64,000 nucleotides of DNA, taken from positions 37,192-101,191 of the forward strand of contig NZ_JAINRC010000027.1 in NCBI RefSeq assembly GCF_020400655.1, written 5' to 3'. A program made the position numbers and the translations under genes. Below are positions 17,031-28,223 of this stretch, one piece after another (the first letter of the stretch is position 1; the number at the start of each line of letters is the position of its first letter). Source of the DNA: Streptomyces spinosus (GTDB lineage Bacteria > Actinomycetota > Actinomycetes > Streptomycetales > Streptomycetaceae). Below the pieces are notes generated by a model. It was not told the DNA's origin, searched no databases, and was given only the letters and a program-made list of their open reading frames with translations.

Positions 17031-18029
17031 GTGACCGCACCGATCGAGACCACCGGGGCGGCAGCCGAGGCACAGCCGGAGGCTGTGCTGGAGGGTGCCG
17101 GTAAGGGGCAGATCGAGGGTCGTTCCCTGGGCCAGATCGCCTGGACCCGGTTCAAGAAGGACAAGGTCGCCGTCGCGGGCGGCGTCATCGTGGTCCTGCT
17201 GATCCTCGTCGCGATCCTCTCGCGTCCCATCCAGGCCGCTTTCGGGCTCGACCCCAACGCCTTCAACCAGGACCTGATCAGCCCGGACACCTCGCTGCCG
17301 AAGGGCAGTTTCGGCGGCATCAGCGCGGATCACCCGCTCGGTGTGGACCCGAAGTTCGGCCGGGACATCGCCACCCGCGTCCTGGAGGGCTCCTGGGTGT
17401 CGCTGGTGGTCGCCTTCGGCGCCACGATCCTGTCCAACGTGATCGGCGCCATCATGGGCGTCATCGCGGGCTACTACGGCGGACGGGTGGACTCGATCAT
17501 CAGCCGGCTGATGGACACGTTCCTCGCCTTCCCCCTCCTGCTGTTCGCCATCTCCATCTCCGCCACCCTCCAGGGCGGCGCGTTCGGCCTGGACGGTCTG
17601 CCGCTCCACCTGAGCGTGCTGATCTTCGTCATCGGCTTCTTCAACTGGCCCTACCTGGGCCGGATCGTCCGGGGCCAGACCCTCGCCCTGCGCGAGCGCG
17701 AGTTCGTCGACGCCTCCCGGGGCATGGGCGCCAAGGCCCCGTACATCCTGTTCCGGGAGCTGATGCCCAACCTGGTCGGCCCGATCATCGTCTACTCGAC
17801 GCTGCTCATCCCGACCAACATCCTCTTCGAGGCGTCCCTGAGCTTCCTCGGCGTCGGCATCCAGCCCCCGCAGGCGTCCTGGGGCGGCATGCTCCGGGAG
17901 GCGGTCAACTTCTACCAGGTCGACCCGATGTTCATGATCGTTCCTGGTCTCGCCATCTTCATCACCGTCCTGGCGTTCAACCTGCTGGGTGACGGTCTCC
18001 GCGACGCTCTCGACCCGCGCAGCCGCTGA
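17031..18029 (+). CDS. Peptide ABC transporter permease (DppC/OppC type)
   Basis: A 332-aa inner-membrane permease. An N-terminal cytoplasmic stretch and first helix (VAVAGGVIVVLLILVAIL) are followed by a periplasmic loop and five more helices. The EAA loop reads EFVDASRGMGAKAPYILFRELMPN, and GxGxQPPxxSWGGML is the usual DppC signature. It imports oligopeptides or dipeptides with the genes that follow. The GTG at 17031 has GAGAGGGG nine bases upstream; an ATG at 16953 would add 26 residues but sits inside the operator-like palindrome. The operon order permease-binding protein-permease-ATPase-ATPase differs from E. coli dpp/opp. Confidence 0.92.
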   Translation: MTAPIETTGAAAEAQPEAVLEGAGKGQIEGRSLGQIAWTRFKKDKVAVAGGVIVVLLILVAILSRPIQAAFGLDPNAFNQDLISPDTSLPKGSFGGISADHPLGVDPKFGRDIATRVLEGSWVSLVVAFGATILSNVIGAIMGVIAGYYGGRVDSIISRLMDTFLAFPLLLFAISISATLQGGAFGLDGLPLHLSVLIFVIGFFNWPYLGRIVRGQTLALREREFVDASRGMGAKAPYILFRELMPNLVGPIIVYSTLLIPTNILFEASLSFLGVGIQPPQASWGGMLREAVNFYQVDPMFMIVPGLAIFITVLAFNLLGDGLRDALDPRSR

Positions 18030-18086
18030 CGCCTGCCGCGGAGAGCCCGTAAATTTTTCCGATCAATGGAGGGGAAAGCGCCCATC

Positions 18087-19838
18087 ATGCGAAGGTCAGC
18101 GCTGGCCGCGATCGCGGCCATCGGCTCCGCCAGCCTGCTTCTTGCAGGTTGCAGCAAGGCCGATGACAACAAGAACGAGAACGGCACCAAGTCGGCCGGG
18201 GCCAACGCCGCGACCAAGGGCGTCGTCAACGCGTCGGACAAGAAGGGCGGCACGCTCACCTACGAGCTGTCCGACGTCCCGGACTCCTTCGACCCGGGCA
18301 ACACGTACTACGCGTACATGTACAACCTCAGCCGGCTGTGGGCCCGCCCGCTGATGACCTTCAAGCCGGGCGCCGGCCAGGAGGGCAACGCCCTCGTCCC
18401 GGACCTCGCCGCGAGCAAGGGCGTCCCGAGCGACGGCGGCAAGACCTGGACGTACAAGCTGCGTTCGGGCCTGAAGTACGAGGACGGCTCGCCGATCACC
18501 TCGAAGGACGTCAAGTACGCCGTCGAGCGCTCGAACTTCGCGCGTGACGTGCTCTCCCTCGGCCCGAACTACTTCCAGCAGTTCCTGGCCGGCGGCGACA
18601 AGTACAAGGGCCCGTACAAGGACAAGAGCGACAAGGGCCTGTCCTCCATCCAGACGCCGGACGACACCACGATCGTCTTCCACCTGAAGCAGGCCTTCCA
18701 GGAGTTCGACTACCTGGTCGCCGCCCCGCAGACGGCCCCGGTGCCCAAGGCGAAGGACACGGGCGTCGACTACGTCAAGCACATCGTCTCCTCGGGCTCG
18801 TACAAGTTCCAGAGCTACGCGGAGGGCCAGCAGGCCGTCCTCGTCCGCAACGAGAACTGGGACGCGAAGACGGACCCGCTGCGCAAGCAGCTGCCGGACA
18901 AGATCGTCGTCAAGCTGAAGGTCAACCCGGAGACGATCGACAAGGACGTCCTCGCGGGCAACGCGATCGACCTCGGCGGCACGGGTGTCCAGGCCGCGAC
19001 GCAGGCCCAGGTCATCACCGACCCGTCGAAGAAGGCCAACACGGACAACACCTACGGTGGCCGTCTGGTCTACATGGCGATCAACACCAAGGTCGCGCCG
19101 TTCGACAAGGTCGAGTGCCGCAAGGCCGTCCAGTACGCCATCGACAAGGTCTCGGTGCAGACCGCCGAGGGCGGCCCGATCCGCGGTGAGATCGCCTCCA
19201 CGGTCCTCCCGCCGGACATCCCGGGCTACGCCAAGTCCGACGTCTACGCGACCACGGACAGCAAGGGTGACGCGGCCAAGGCCAAGGCGCAGCTCAAGGC
19301 CTGCGGCAAGTCCTCGATCTCGACGAACATCTCGGCCCGTTCGGACCGTCCGCAGGAGATCGACGCCGCCACGGCGATCATCAACTCGCTGAAGAAGGTC
19401 GGCATCAACGCCACCCTCAAGCAGTACCCGTCCGGCAAGTACTTCACCGACTACGCCGGCGTGCCGAAGTTCACCAAGAAGCAGAACATCGGCCTGGAGA
19501 TGATGCAGTGGGGCGCCGACTGGCCCTCCGGCTACGGCTTCCTGCAGCAGATCCTGAACGGCAAGGCGATCAGCCAGTCCGGTAACACCAACCTGTCGCA
19601 GTACGACAACAAGGACGTCAACGCCCAGCTGTCGAAGGCGATCGGCACTCAGGACACCACCGAGCGCAACAGCCTCTACACGCAGATCGACAAGAAGGCC
19701 ATGGACGACGCCGTGCTCGTCCCGCTGACCTACTTCAAGGTCCTGCTGGCCCGCCCGCAGAACTACACCAACCTGGTTTCCACGGCGGCCTTCAGCGGTC
19801 AGTACGACTACCTCAACATCGGCGTCGCGTCGAAGTAG
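18087..19838 (+). CDS. Peptide ABC transporter substrate-binding lipoprotein
   Basis: A 583-aa extracellular lipoprotein of the SBP_bac_5 (DppA/OppA) family. Signal peptide and lipobox LLAGC predict lipidation at Cys22. The mature domain shows GGTLTYELSDVPDSFDPGNTY, NALVPDLA, KTWTYKLRSGLKYEDGSPI and the late VPLTYFKVLLARPQNYTN. It captures peptides for the flanking permeases. GGAGGGG lies about twelve bases before the ATG; another ATG seven codons upstream lacks a ribosome site. A strong hairpin follows, which probably boosts this gene's mRNA relative to the transporter genes. Confidence 0.93.
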   Translation: MRRSALAAIAAIGSASLLLAGCSKADDNKNENGTKSAGANAATKGVVNASDKKGGTLTYELSDVPDSFDPGNTYYAYMYNLSRLWARPLMTFKPGAGQEGNALVPDLAASKGVPSDGGKTWTYKLRSGLKYEDGSPITSKDVKYAVERSNFARDVLSLGPNYFQQFLAGGDKYKGPYKDKSDKGLSSIQTPDDTTIVFHLKQAFQEFDYLVAAPQTAPVPKAKDTGVDYVKHIVSSGSYKFQSYAEGQQAVLVRNENWDAKTDPLRKQLPDKIVVKLKVNPETIDKDVLAGNAIDLGGTGVQAATQAQVITDPSKKANTDNTYGGRLVYMAINTKVAPFDKVECRKAVQYAIDKVSVQTAEGGPIRGEIASTVLPPDIPGYAKSDVYATTDSKGDAAKAKAQLKACGKSSISTNISARSDRPQEIDAATAIINSLKKVGINATLKQYPSGKYFTDYAGVPKFTKKQNIGLEMMQWGADWPSGYGFLQQILNGKAISQSGNTNLSQYDNKDVNAQLSKAIGTQDTTERNSLYTQIDKKAMDDAVLVPLTYFKVLLARPQNYTNLVSTAAFSGQYDYLNIGVASK

Positions 19839-19864
19839 CAGCCCCGGAAGGCAGGTGAAGGCAT

Positions 19865-19898
19865 TGGTGCCCGCGGGCTTCGCGGCCCGCGGGCACCA
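19865..19898 (+). terminator. Intercistronic hairpin after binding protein gene
   Basis: A 14-bp perfect stem TGGTGCCCGCGGGC (19865-19878) with 19885-19898 has a 6-nt loop, between the binding-protein and second permease genes. It probably acts as a partial terminator or mRNA stabiliser giving excess binding protein. Confidence 0.7.
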
Positions 19899-19910
19899 GC
19901 GCCGATCCCC

Positions 19911-20918
19911 GTGATCTCGTACATCCTCCGCCGGACGTTCGCGGCAGTGATCCTGCTGCTGGTCGTCTCCGCGGTCACCTTTGCCATCTTCTTCCTGCTG
20001 CCACGGCTCGCCGGCCAGACAGCGGATCAGCTGGCGCAGCAGTACATCGGCAAGAGCCCGTCGAAGGCGGACATCGTCGCGGTCAAGCACAACCTCGGTC
20101 TGGACCAGCCCGTCTACGTCCAGTACTGGCACTTCATCAAGGGGATCGTGGCCGGCGCCGACTACAACCTCGGGCCCACCACGGTGCACTGCGACGTACC
20201 CTGCTTCGGCTACTCCTTCAAGGACCACGTCGCGGTCTGGCCGCAGCTCACCCAGCGCATTCCGATCACCCTGTCGCTGGCCGCCGGTGCCGCCGTGCTG
20301 TGGCTCGTCTCGGGTGTGGTCATCGGTGTCATCTCCGCTCTGAAGCCACGCTCGGTCTTCGACCGCACCTTCATGGGCATCGCGCTCGCCGGTGTCTCAC
20401 TGCCCATGTTCTTCACGGGGAACCTGGCGATCCTGCTCTTCGTCTTCAACTGGCCGATCTTCGGACGTGACTACGTCCCGTTCACCGAGAACCCCGAGCA
20501 GTGGGCCAACACCCTGTTCCCCGCCTGGTGTTCGCTGGCGCTGCTGTACTCCGCCATCTACGCGCGGCTCACCCGCTCGGGCATGCTGGAGACGATGAAC
20601 GAGGACTTCATCCGCACGGCCCGCGCCAAGGGCCTGCGCGAGCGCAACGTCGTCGTCCGGCACGGACTGCGCGCGGCCCTCACCCCGATCATCACCGTGT
20701 TCGGCATGGACCTCGGTCTGCTGCTCGGCGGTGCCGTGATCACCGAGAGCGTCTTCTCGCTGGGCGGTGTCGGCCAGTACGCGGTCCAGGGCATCACCGA
20801 CAACGACCTGCCCAAGATCCTCGGCGTGACGCTGCTCGCCGCCTTCTTCGTCGTGATCGCAAACCTTGTGGTGGACGTGCTCTACGCCGCCGCCGACCCG
20901 CGGGTGAGGCTCTCGTGA
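19911..20918 (+). CDS. Peptide ABC transporter permease (DppB/OppB type)
   Basis: A 335-aa permease with the classical N-terminus MISYILRRTFAAVILLLVVSAVTFAIF, six predicted helices and the EAA loop EDFIRTARAKGLRERNVVVRHGLRAALTP. ESVFSLGGVGQYAVQGI and the ending ANLVVDVLYAAADPRVRL are standard DppB features. GTG start; its stop overlaps the next GTG (GTGA), so translation is coupled to the ATPase gene. A cysteine pair in a loop (HCDVPCFGYSF) could form a disulphide outside the membrane. Confidence 0.93.
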   Translation: MISYILRRTFAAVILLLVVSAVTFAIFFLLPRLAGQTADQLAQQYIGKSPSKADIVAVKHNLGLDQPVYVQYWHFIKGIVAGADYNLGPTTVHCDVPCFGYSFKDHVAVWPQLTQRIPITLSLAAGAAVLWLVSGVVIGVISALKPRSVFDRTFMGIALAGVSLPMFFTGNLAILLFVFNWPIFGRDYVPFTENPEQWANTLFPAWCSLALLYSAIYARLTRSGMLETMNEDFIRTARAKGLRERNVVVRHGLRAALTPIITVFGMDLGLLLGGAVITESVFSLGGVGQYAVQGITDNDLPKILGVTLLAAFFVVIANLVVDVLYAAADPRVRLS

Positions 20919-22005
20919 CCGAACTCTCCAAGACCGGTGCCGCGGTGGGCGAGCCCACCCACTCCGGCAAGGCGCCCGAAGCCTTCCTGGAGGTCCGCGA
21001 CCTCAAGGTGCACTTCCCGACCGACGACGGCCTGGTGAAGTCCGTCGACGGGCTCAGCTTCTCGCTGGAGAAGGGCAAGACCCTCGCCATCGTGGGCGAG
21101 TCCGGCTCCGGCAAGTCCGTCACCTCGCAGGCCATCATGGGCCTGCACCGGCTCGGCACCCGCGGCAAGAACGTGCAGATGTCCGGCGAGATCTGGCTGG
21201 ACGGCAAGGAACTGGTCTCCGCCGCCCCGGACGAGGTGCGCAAGCTCCGCGGCCGCGAGATGGCGATGATCTTCCAGGACCCGCTGTCCGCGATGCACCC
21301 CTACTACAAGGTCGGCGACCAGATCGTCGAGGCGTACCGGGTGCACCACGACGTCAGCAAGAAGGTCGCCCGCGCGCGGGCCGTCGAGATGCTCGACCGC
21401 GTCGGCATCCCCGAGCCCGCCAAGCGCGTCGACGGCTACCCGCACGAGTTCTCCGGCGGTATGCGCCAGCGCGCCATGATCGCCATGGCGCTGGTGAACA
21501 ACCCCGAGCTGCTCATCGCGGACGAGCCGACCACCGCCCTCGACGTGACCGTCCAGGCGCAGATCCTCGACCTGATCCGTGACCTGCAGAAGGAGTTCGG
21601 CTCCGCGGTCATCATGATCACTCACGACCTCGGTGTGGTCGCCGAGATCGCCGACGACGTCCTCGTGATGTACGGCGGCCGGTGCGTGGAGCGCGGTCCG
21701 GCCGGCGAGGTCTTCGAACAGCCGCAGCACCCCTACACCTGGGGCCTGCTCGGCTCGATGCCCCGCATCGACCGCGAGACCTCCGAACGGCTCATCCCGG
21801 TCAAGGGCTCCCCGCCGAGCCTCATCAACGTCCCCTCGGGCTGCGCCTTCCACCCCCGCTGCCCGTACGCGGACATCCCCAAGGGGAACGTCACCCGCAC
21901 GGTGCGCCCCGAGCTGGAGCAGGTGAGCACCGGGCACTGGTCCGCCTGCCACCTCTCGGCCGAGGACCGCCAGCGGATCTGGACCGAAGAGATTGCGCCC
22001 AAGCT

Positions 22006-22009
<4 letters not shown>
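20915..22009 (+). CDS. Peptide ABC transporter ATP-binding protein (OppD/DppD type)
   Basis: A 364-aa ATPase subunit. Walker A GESGSGKS, Q-loop FQDPLSAMHPYYKVGDQ, signature FSGGMRQR, Walker B LLIADEPTTALD and H-loop ITHD are all intact. The C-terminal oligopeptide-transporter motif with cysteines (GCAFHPRCPYA) is present, which in this family may bind an iron-sulphur cluster. It overlaps both neighbours by four bases (GTGA), tying it into one translation unit. Confidence 0.94.
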
Positions 22010-23829
<1,820 letters not shown>

Positions 23830-23830
23830 C

Positions 23831-23855
23831 ACATGACAACTAGGCAAAGTCATGT
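23831..23855. promoter_or_regulatory. Inverted repeat upstream of M1 peptidase
   Basis: ACATGAC-N11-GTCATGT (23831-23837/23849-23855), a possible operator or small hairpin in the 98-bp gap before the peptidase gene. Confidence 0.35.
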
Positions 23856-23927
23856 ACATGCCTGAGCGGGGGAGTGCAGAGTCGTCCGTGCCCGGCCACT
23901 GATCGGCACGCTCGAAAGGGACGACAC

Positions 23928-25319
23928 ATGGCACTCTCCCGTTCGGCACGTCTGGGGGCTGTCGCGACCGCGGCAGCCTCCTTCCTCGTCGTCGCCGCCT
24001 CCTCCGCCCCCACCCCCGGCGCCCCCGGCATCGGCGACCCCTACTTCCCCCGGCTGGGCAACGGCGGCTTCGACGCCCGCCACTACGACCTGGACATCGC
24101 CTACGCCCCGGACACCGGCCGCCTGGACGGCCGTACCACCCTCACGGCCCGCGCCACCCAGACGCTCTCCTCCTTCGACCTCGACCTCCAGCAGCTGGAG
24201 GTCACCGGTGTCCGGGTCGACGGCAGACCGGCCCGGTTCACGCGCGACGGCGACGAGATCACCGTCACCCCGCGCCACCCCCTCCCCGAGGGACGGGACT
24301 TCACCGTCTCCGTGACCTACGGCGGTGTACCGCGGGCCCTCGGCGGGCCGATCATCTTCGGCTCCGACTACGGGTGGATGAAGACCCCCGACGGCGTCTT
24401 CGTCGCCTGCGAACCCAACGCCGCCTCCACCTGGTTCCCGTCCAGCGACCACCCCTCCGACAAGGCCACCTACGACATCCGCGTCAAGGCTCCCCGGGGC
24501 CTGACCGCCGTCTCCAACGGCCGGCTGGTGTCGACGTACGACAAGGGCGCCTCGACGTACACCCACTGGCGGGAGTCCAAGCCGATGGCGACCTACCTCG
24601 CCACCGCCACCATCGGGAAGTTCGACGTGCGCACCGGGCGCACCCCCGGCGGCATCCCCGTCTACGTCGCCATCGACCCCGTGCTCAAGGACAGCAACAG
24701 CGTCGACGTGTACGCCGTCACGGCCGCCGCCACCGACTACTGGTCGCAGGTCTTCGGGCCGTACCCCTTCGAGGAGACCGGCGCGATCGTCGACGACATG
24801 CCGCAGGCCGGGTTCTCGCTGGAGGTGCAGAGCAAGCCCGCCTACTCGGCCGTGCGCAACGAGTCGACCATCGTGCACGAGCTGGCCCACCAGTGGTTCG
24901 GCGACTCGGTGAGCGTGGCCCAGTGGAAGGACACCTGGCTCAACGAGGGCTTCGCCACCTACGCCCAGTGGTTGTGGGCCGAGCACCAGGGCACCCGCAG
25001 CGCCCACGACTCCTTCCTGGCCGGGTACGACTCCCGTCCCGCCGACTCCGCCTTCTGGCAGATCAAGGTCGCCGACCCGCAGCGGGACACGATGTTCGCC
25101 TCCGCCGTCTACCAGCGCGGCGCGATGACGCTCCAGGTGCTGCGCGAGCGGATCGGCGACACGGCCTTCTTCAAGCTGCTGCCGGCCTGGACGAAGCTCC
25201 ACCGGTACGGCAACGCGGACACCGCCGACTTCATCCGCCTCGCCGAGCGCGTCAGCGGACAGCAGCTCGACGATCTCTTCGACACCTGGCTGTTCACCCC
25301 AAGGAAACCCGCCCTGTGA
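23928..25319 (+). CDS. Secreted M1 family zinc metallopeptidase
   Basis: A 463-aa aminopeptidase-N-like enzyme. A Sec signal peptide (ARLGAVATAAASFLVVAASSA) leads into the M1 beta domain, then the zinc site HELAHQW (317-323) with the third ligand Glu340 in WLNEGFA. The exopeptidase motif, usually GAMEN-like, reads GFSLEVQS. Lacking the large C-terminal domain, it is a short M1 form. It probably trims peptides outside the cell, which fits its place directly after the peptide importer. The ATG is preceded by AAAGGGA. Confidence 0.9.
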   Translation: MALSRSARLGAVATAAASFLVVAASSAPTPGAPGIGDPYFPRLGNGGFDARHYDLDIAYAPDTGRLDGRTTLTARATQTLSSFDLDLQQLEVTGVRVDGRPARFTRDGDEITVTPRHPLPEGRDFTVSVTYGGVPRALGGPIIFGSDYGWMKTPDGVFVACEPNAASTWFPSSDHPSDKATYDIRVKAPRGLTAVSNGRLVSTYDKGASTYTHWRESKPMATYLATATIGKFDVRTGRTPGGIPVYVAIDPVLKDSNSVDVYAVTAAATDYWSQVFGPYPFEETGAIVDDMPQAGFSLEVQSKPAYSAVRNESTIVHELAHQWFGDSVSVAQWKDTWLNEGFATYAQWLWAEHQGTRSAHDSFLAGYDSRPADSAFWQIKVADPQRDTMFASAVYQRGAMTLQVLRERIGDTAFFKLLPAWTKLHRYGNADTADFIRLAERVSGQQLDDLFDTWLFTPRKPAL

Positions 25320-25366
25320 GCCTGGCTTTGTAAGGCCCACGCACTCGGGCGGGTGAGAATGTCAGG

Positions 25367-26026
25367 GTGCAGCTCCAGCAACTCTTCAGTCCCTCCGTCC
25401 AGCACACGCTCGATGTGATCGGCATCTTCGTCTTCGCGATCTCCGGCGCCCTGCTGGCCGTGCGGAAGAACTTCGACGTCTTCGGCATCGCCGTGCTCGC
25501 CGAGGTCACCGCGCTGGGCGGCGGGCTGTTCCGCGACCTGGTGATCGGGGCCGTACCCCCGGCCGCCTTCACGGACCTGGGGTACTTCGTCACCCCGCTG
25601 CTCGCCACGCTCGTCGTCTTCTTCCTCCATCCGCACGTGGAGCGCATCCAGGCGGCGGTGCTCGTCTTCGACGCGGCCGGCCTCGGTCTGTTCTGCGTCA
25701 GCGGTACGACGAAGGCGTACAGCTACGGCCTCGGCCTGACCGCGTCGGCGACGCTGGGCCTCGCCACCGCCGTGGGCGGCGGTGTCCTGCGGGACGTGCT
25801 GGCCAACGAGGTGCCCTCGCTGCTGCGCTGGGACCGCGACCTGTACGCGGTGCCGGCGATGGTCGGCGCCACGATGGTCGTGCTGTGCATCCGCTACGAC
25901 GTCCTGACCCCGTTCACCAGCGGGCTGGCGGTGATCACGGCCTTCGTGCTGCGCCTGCTCGCGATGCGGTTCCACTGGCGAGCGCCGCGCGCGTGGAACC
26001 GCCGGTCGACGGTGACCGAGGAGTAG
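25367..26026 (+). CDS. TRIC-type (UPF0126) cation channel family membrane protein
   Basis: A 219-aa membrane protein with about seven helices in two similar halves, each containing the pore-lining glycine motif: GGGLFRDLVIG and GGGVLRDVLAN. Prokaryotic members form trimeric potassium channels. The GTG start lacks a Shine-Dalgarno sequence; GAGAAT at 25355-25360 is correctly placed as a -10 box for a leaderless transcript starting at the GTG. The last 92 bases are antisense to the 3' end of the esterase gene. Confidence 0.85.
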   Translation: MQLQQLFSPSVQHTLDVIGIFVFAISGALLAVRKNFDVFGIAVLAEVTALGGGLFRDLVIGAVPPAAFTDLGYFVTPLLATLVVFFLHPHVERIQAAVLVFDAAGLGLFCVSGTTKAYSYGLGLTASATLGLATAVGGGVLRDVLANEVPSLLRWDRDLYAVPAMVGATMVVLCIRYDVLTPFTSGLAVITAFVLRLLAMRFHWRAPRAWNRRSTVTEE

Positions 26027-27194
26027 CCCCGGGAGCCCTCCCGGCGACCGAGGTGTCCCGGCCCCTGGCGTGGCCCTGGCCCATCTGGAGGGTCAGCCAG
26101 CGGAAGACGGTGTCGACCTGCGGACGCCACAGTGCCATGGTGTGACCGCCCGCGCTGCTCGGCAGGAACACCACCCGCACGGTGGTCGGCGCCTTGGCGA
26201 CGGACTCCAGGGCCATGCCCGCCTGGTAGCCGTCGCCGGACTCGCCGGAGAGGTACAGCGCGATCGGGGGCGGCACGGCCTCGTGCCTGAGCAGCAGATA
26301 GGGGTTGTTCGCGGCGCGCAGGGCGGGGGTCTGGGCGGCGAGGGAGGCGCGCTCGCCGATCGGGTCGTTGTAGCCGGACATGCCCACGGCGGCCCGGTAC
26401 CGGCCGGGGTGGGCCACGGCGAGCTTCACCGCGCAGTGCGCGCCCGCCGAGTACCCGGCCACCGCCCAGCCCCGCGGGGCGGGCTGGGCCCGGAAGTTGT
26501 CCACGACCATCTTCGGGACGTCGACGCTGAGCCAGCTGTCGGCGTCGACCTGCCCCGGGATGTTGGCGCAGCCCGTGTCCACGCCGGCCAGCAGGTTGGT
26601 GCGCGGGGCGACGAGGATGAACGGCGCCACCCGGCCGCTCCTCATCAGCGGCAGCAACTGCTCGTGCGCCTTGAGCGACCCGAACCACGCCTTCGCGGAA
26701 CCGGGGTAGCCCGGCAGCAGCTCGACCACGGGGAACCTCTTGTTCCGGTAGGCCGGTTCGCCGTACTGCGGCGGCAGCCAGACGTAGACCTCGGCGTTCA
26801 CGCCGGAGACCCGGCCCCTGAGCTGGGTGACGCGGACCCCGCCGGCCGCGCGCATGCCCGGCCCGTCGGCGGCCGTGAAGGTCTGCCTGACCTTCGGCAG
26901 CCGGGTCACCGTGATGCCGCCGGTGCCGTCCCTGCCGAGGTCGGCGGCCCGCTGGACGTGGTTACCGGTGCCGAGCAGGTCGGCCCAGTTGTCGTAGAGG
27001 TTGTTCTGGTTGTTGACCAGCACGAAGACCAGGGTGACGGCCGTGCCCTGGGCGAACAGCAGCATGAGGACCCGGGCCGTGATCCGCAGGGGCTCGGGCC
27101 CGCGCATCCGCGACCACAGGACGAGCGGCAGTATGAGGGCGACGACCGAGAGCAGGACGGTCGTGTAGAGGAACGGAGTCCCGGTGAGGCTCAT
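25935..27194 (-). CDS. Membrane-anchored esterase (alpha/beta hydrolase, esterase D-like)
   Basis: A 419-aa protein. Two N-terminal membrane helices (FLYTTVLLSVVALILPLVL and ITARVLMLLFAQGTAVTLVFVLV) anchor a putative-esterase domain (mycolyltransferase/esterase D type). The nucleophile elbow is GYSAG, with a late SGESGDG and a terminal His in SSAGGHTMALW. Substrate is unknown, possibly a cell-envelope ester. The last 40 residues are low-complexity Arg/Ala/Gly and are encoded antisense to the channel gene, suggesting a late stop shift. The ATG at 27194 is preferred over a GTG 17 codons earlier. Confidence 0.82.
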   Translation of the reverse strand: MSLTGTPFLYTTVLLSVVALILPLVLWSRMRGPEPLRITARVLMLLFAQGTAVTLVFVLVNNQNNLYDNWADLLGTGNHVQRAADLGRDGTGGITVTRLPKVRQTFTAADGPGMRAAGGVRVTQLRGRVSGVNAEVYVWLPPQYGEPAYRNKRFPVVELLPGYPGSAKAWFGSLKAHEQLLPLMRSGRVAPFILVAPRTNLLAGVDTGCANIPGQVDADSWLSVDVPKMVVDNFRAQPAPRGWAVAGYSAGAHCAVKLAVAHPGRYRAAVGMSGYNDPIGERASLAAQTPALRAANNPYLLLRHEAVPPPIALYLSGESGDGYQAGMALESVAKAPTTVRVVFLPSSAGGHTMALWRPQVDTVFRWLTLQMGQGHARGRDTSVAGRAPGATPRSPSTGGSTRAALASGTASRAGAARRP

Positions 27195-27317
27195 GTCCCC
27201 ATAGAGGGCGATCCGCCGCCGGGGGTTGTGGACAGGTCCGGACACTTACCGAGAAATTGCCGGAAGCTCACCCGGGGGCGGGAGCGGAACGACCACCGGA
27301 CACCCCATCATCAGGGT

Positions 27318-27343
27318 AGAAAGCTACCGCTTAGTAGTTTTCT
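27318..27343. promoter_or_regulatory. 26-bp operator-like palindrome
   Basis: AGAAAGCTAC-N6-GTAGTTTTCT matches its own complement at 9 of 10 arm positions. It sits 16 bp before the thioesterase ATG, in the 165-bp gap shared with the divergent esterase gene, and may control one or both. Confidence 0.5.
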
Positions 27344-27359
27344 GCTGTACCGTGCAGCC

Positions 27360-28223
27360 ATGCCAGAAGCAGCTTCCGCCCCTTCCCCGTCGCGGGCCCT
27401 GATCGGCGACAGCGAGTTCGACCGGGACACGGCGGTGACCCGGCGCGGGCCCGGCGCCTACGACACCGACCTCTCGGCCGGCTGGACCATCCTCGGCGCC
27501 GTCAACGGCGGCTACCTGCTGGCCGTGCTCGGCCGGGCCCTCGCGGACACCCTCCCGCACCCGGACCCCTTCTCCGTCACCGCCCACTACCTGACCGCCT
27601 CCCGGCCCGGCCCGGCGGTCGTCCGCACCGAGACCGTCCGCACCGGCCGCACCCTCTCCACCGGCCAGGCCTCGCTCTTCCAGTACGACGACGAGGGCAA
27701 CGAGGTCGAACGCATCCGTGTCCTCGCCTCCTACGGCGACCTCGCCACCCTCCCCGACGACGTCCGCACGACCGCCACCCCGCCCGCGATGCCCCCGCTG
27801 GAGCAGTGCTTCGGCCCCGAGGACGGACCGTCCCCGGTCGAGGGCGGCTCCGCCATCGCCGGCCGGCTGATGCTCAAGCTCGACCCCGCCACCCTCGGCT
27901 GGGCGCTCGGCACCCCCTCCGGCAACGGCGAGATGCGCGCCTGGTTCGGCCTCGCCGACGGACGGGACGCCGACCCGCTCTCGCTGCTCCTCGCCGTGGA
28001 CGCCCTGCCGCCCACCGCCTTCGAGCTGGGCCTCAAGGGCTGGGTGCCGACCGTGGAACTCACCGTGCACGTCCGCCACCGCCCGGCCCCCGGCCCGCTG
28101 CGGGTGTCCATCACCACCCGCAACCTGGCCGGAGGCTTCCTGGAGGAGGACGCCGAGGTGTGGGACAGCGCCGACCGCCTGGTCGCCCAGTCCCGTCAGC
28201 TGGCCCGGGTCAGGCTCGGCTGA
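27360..28223 (+). CDS. Acyl-CoA thioesterase family protein (double hotdog)
   Basis: A 287-aa cytoplasmic protein with two hotdog-type halves, as in TesB-like/TIGR-type acyl-CoA thioesterases: the first half contains GWTILGAVNGGYLLAVLGRAL and HPDPFSVTAHYLTASRPG, the second WVPTVELTVHVRHRPAPGPLRV and EEDAEVWDSADRLVAQSRQLA. It probably hydrolyses an acyl-CoA; chain length is unknown. The ATG lies right after an operator-like palindrome, suggesting tight regulation. It ends 14 bases inside the convergent TIGR03086-type gene. Confidence 0.82.
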   Translation: MPEAASAPSPSRALIGDSEFDRDTAVTRRGPGAYDTDLSAGWTILGAVNGGYLLAVLGRALADTLPHPDPFSVTAHYLTASRPGPAVVRTETVRTGRTLSTGQASLFQYDDEGNEVERIRVLASYGDLATLPDDVRTTATPPAMPPLEQCFGPEDGPSPVEGGSAIAGRLMLKLDPATLGWALGTPSGNGEMRAWFGLADGRDADPLSLLLAVDALPPTAFELGLKGWVPTVELTVHVRHRPAPGPLRVSITTRNLAGGFLEEDAEVWDSADRLVAQSRQLARVRLG

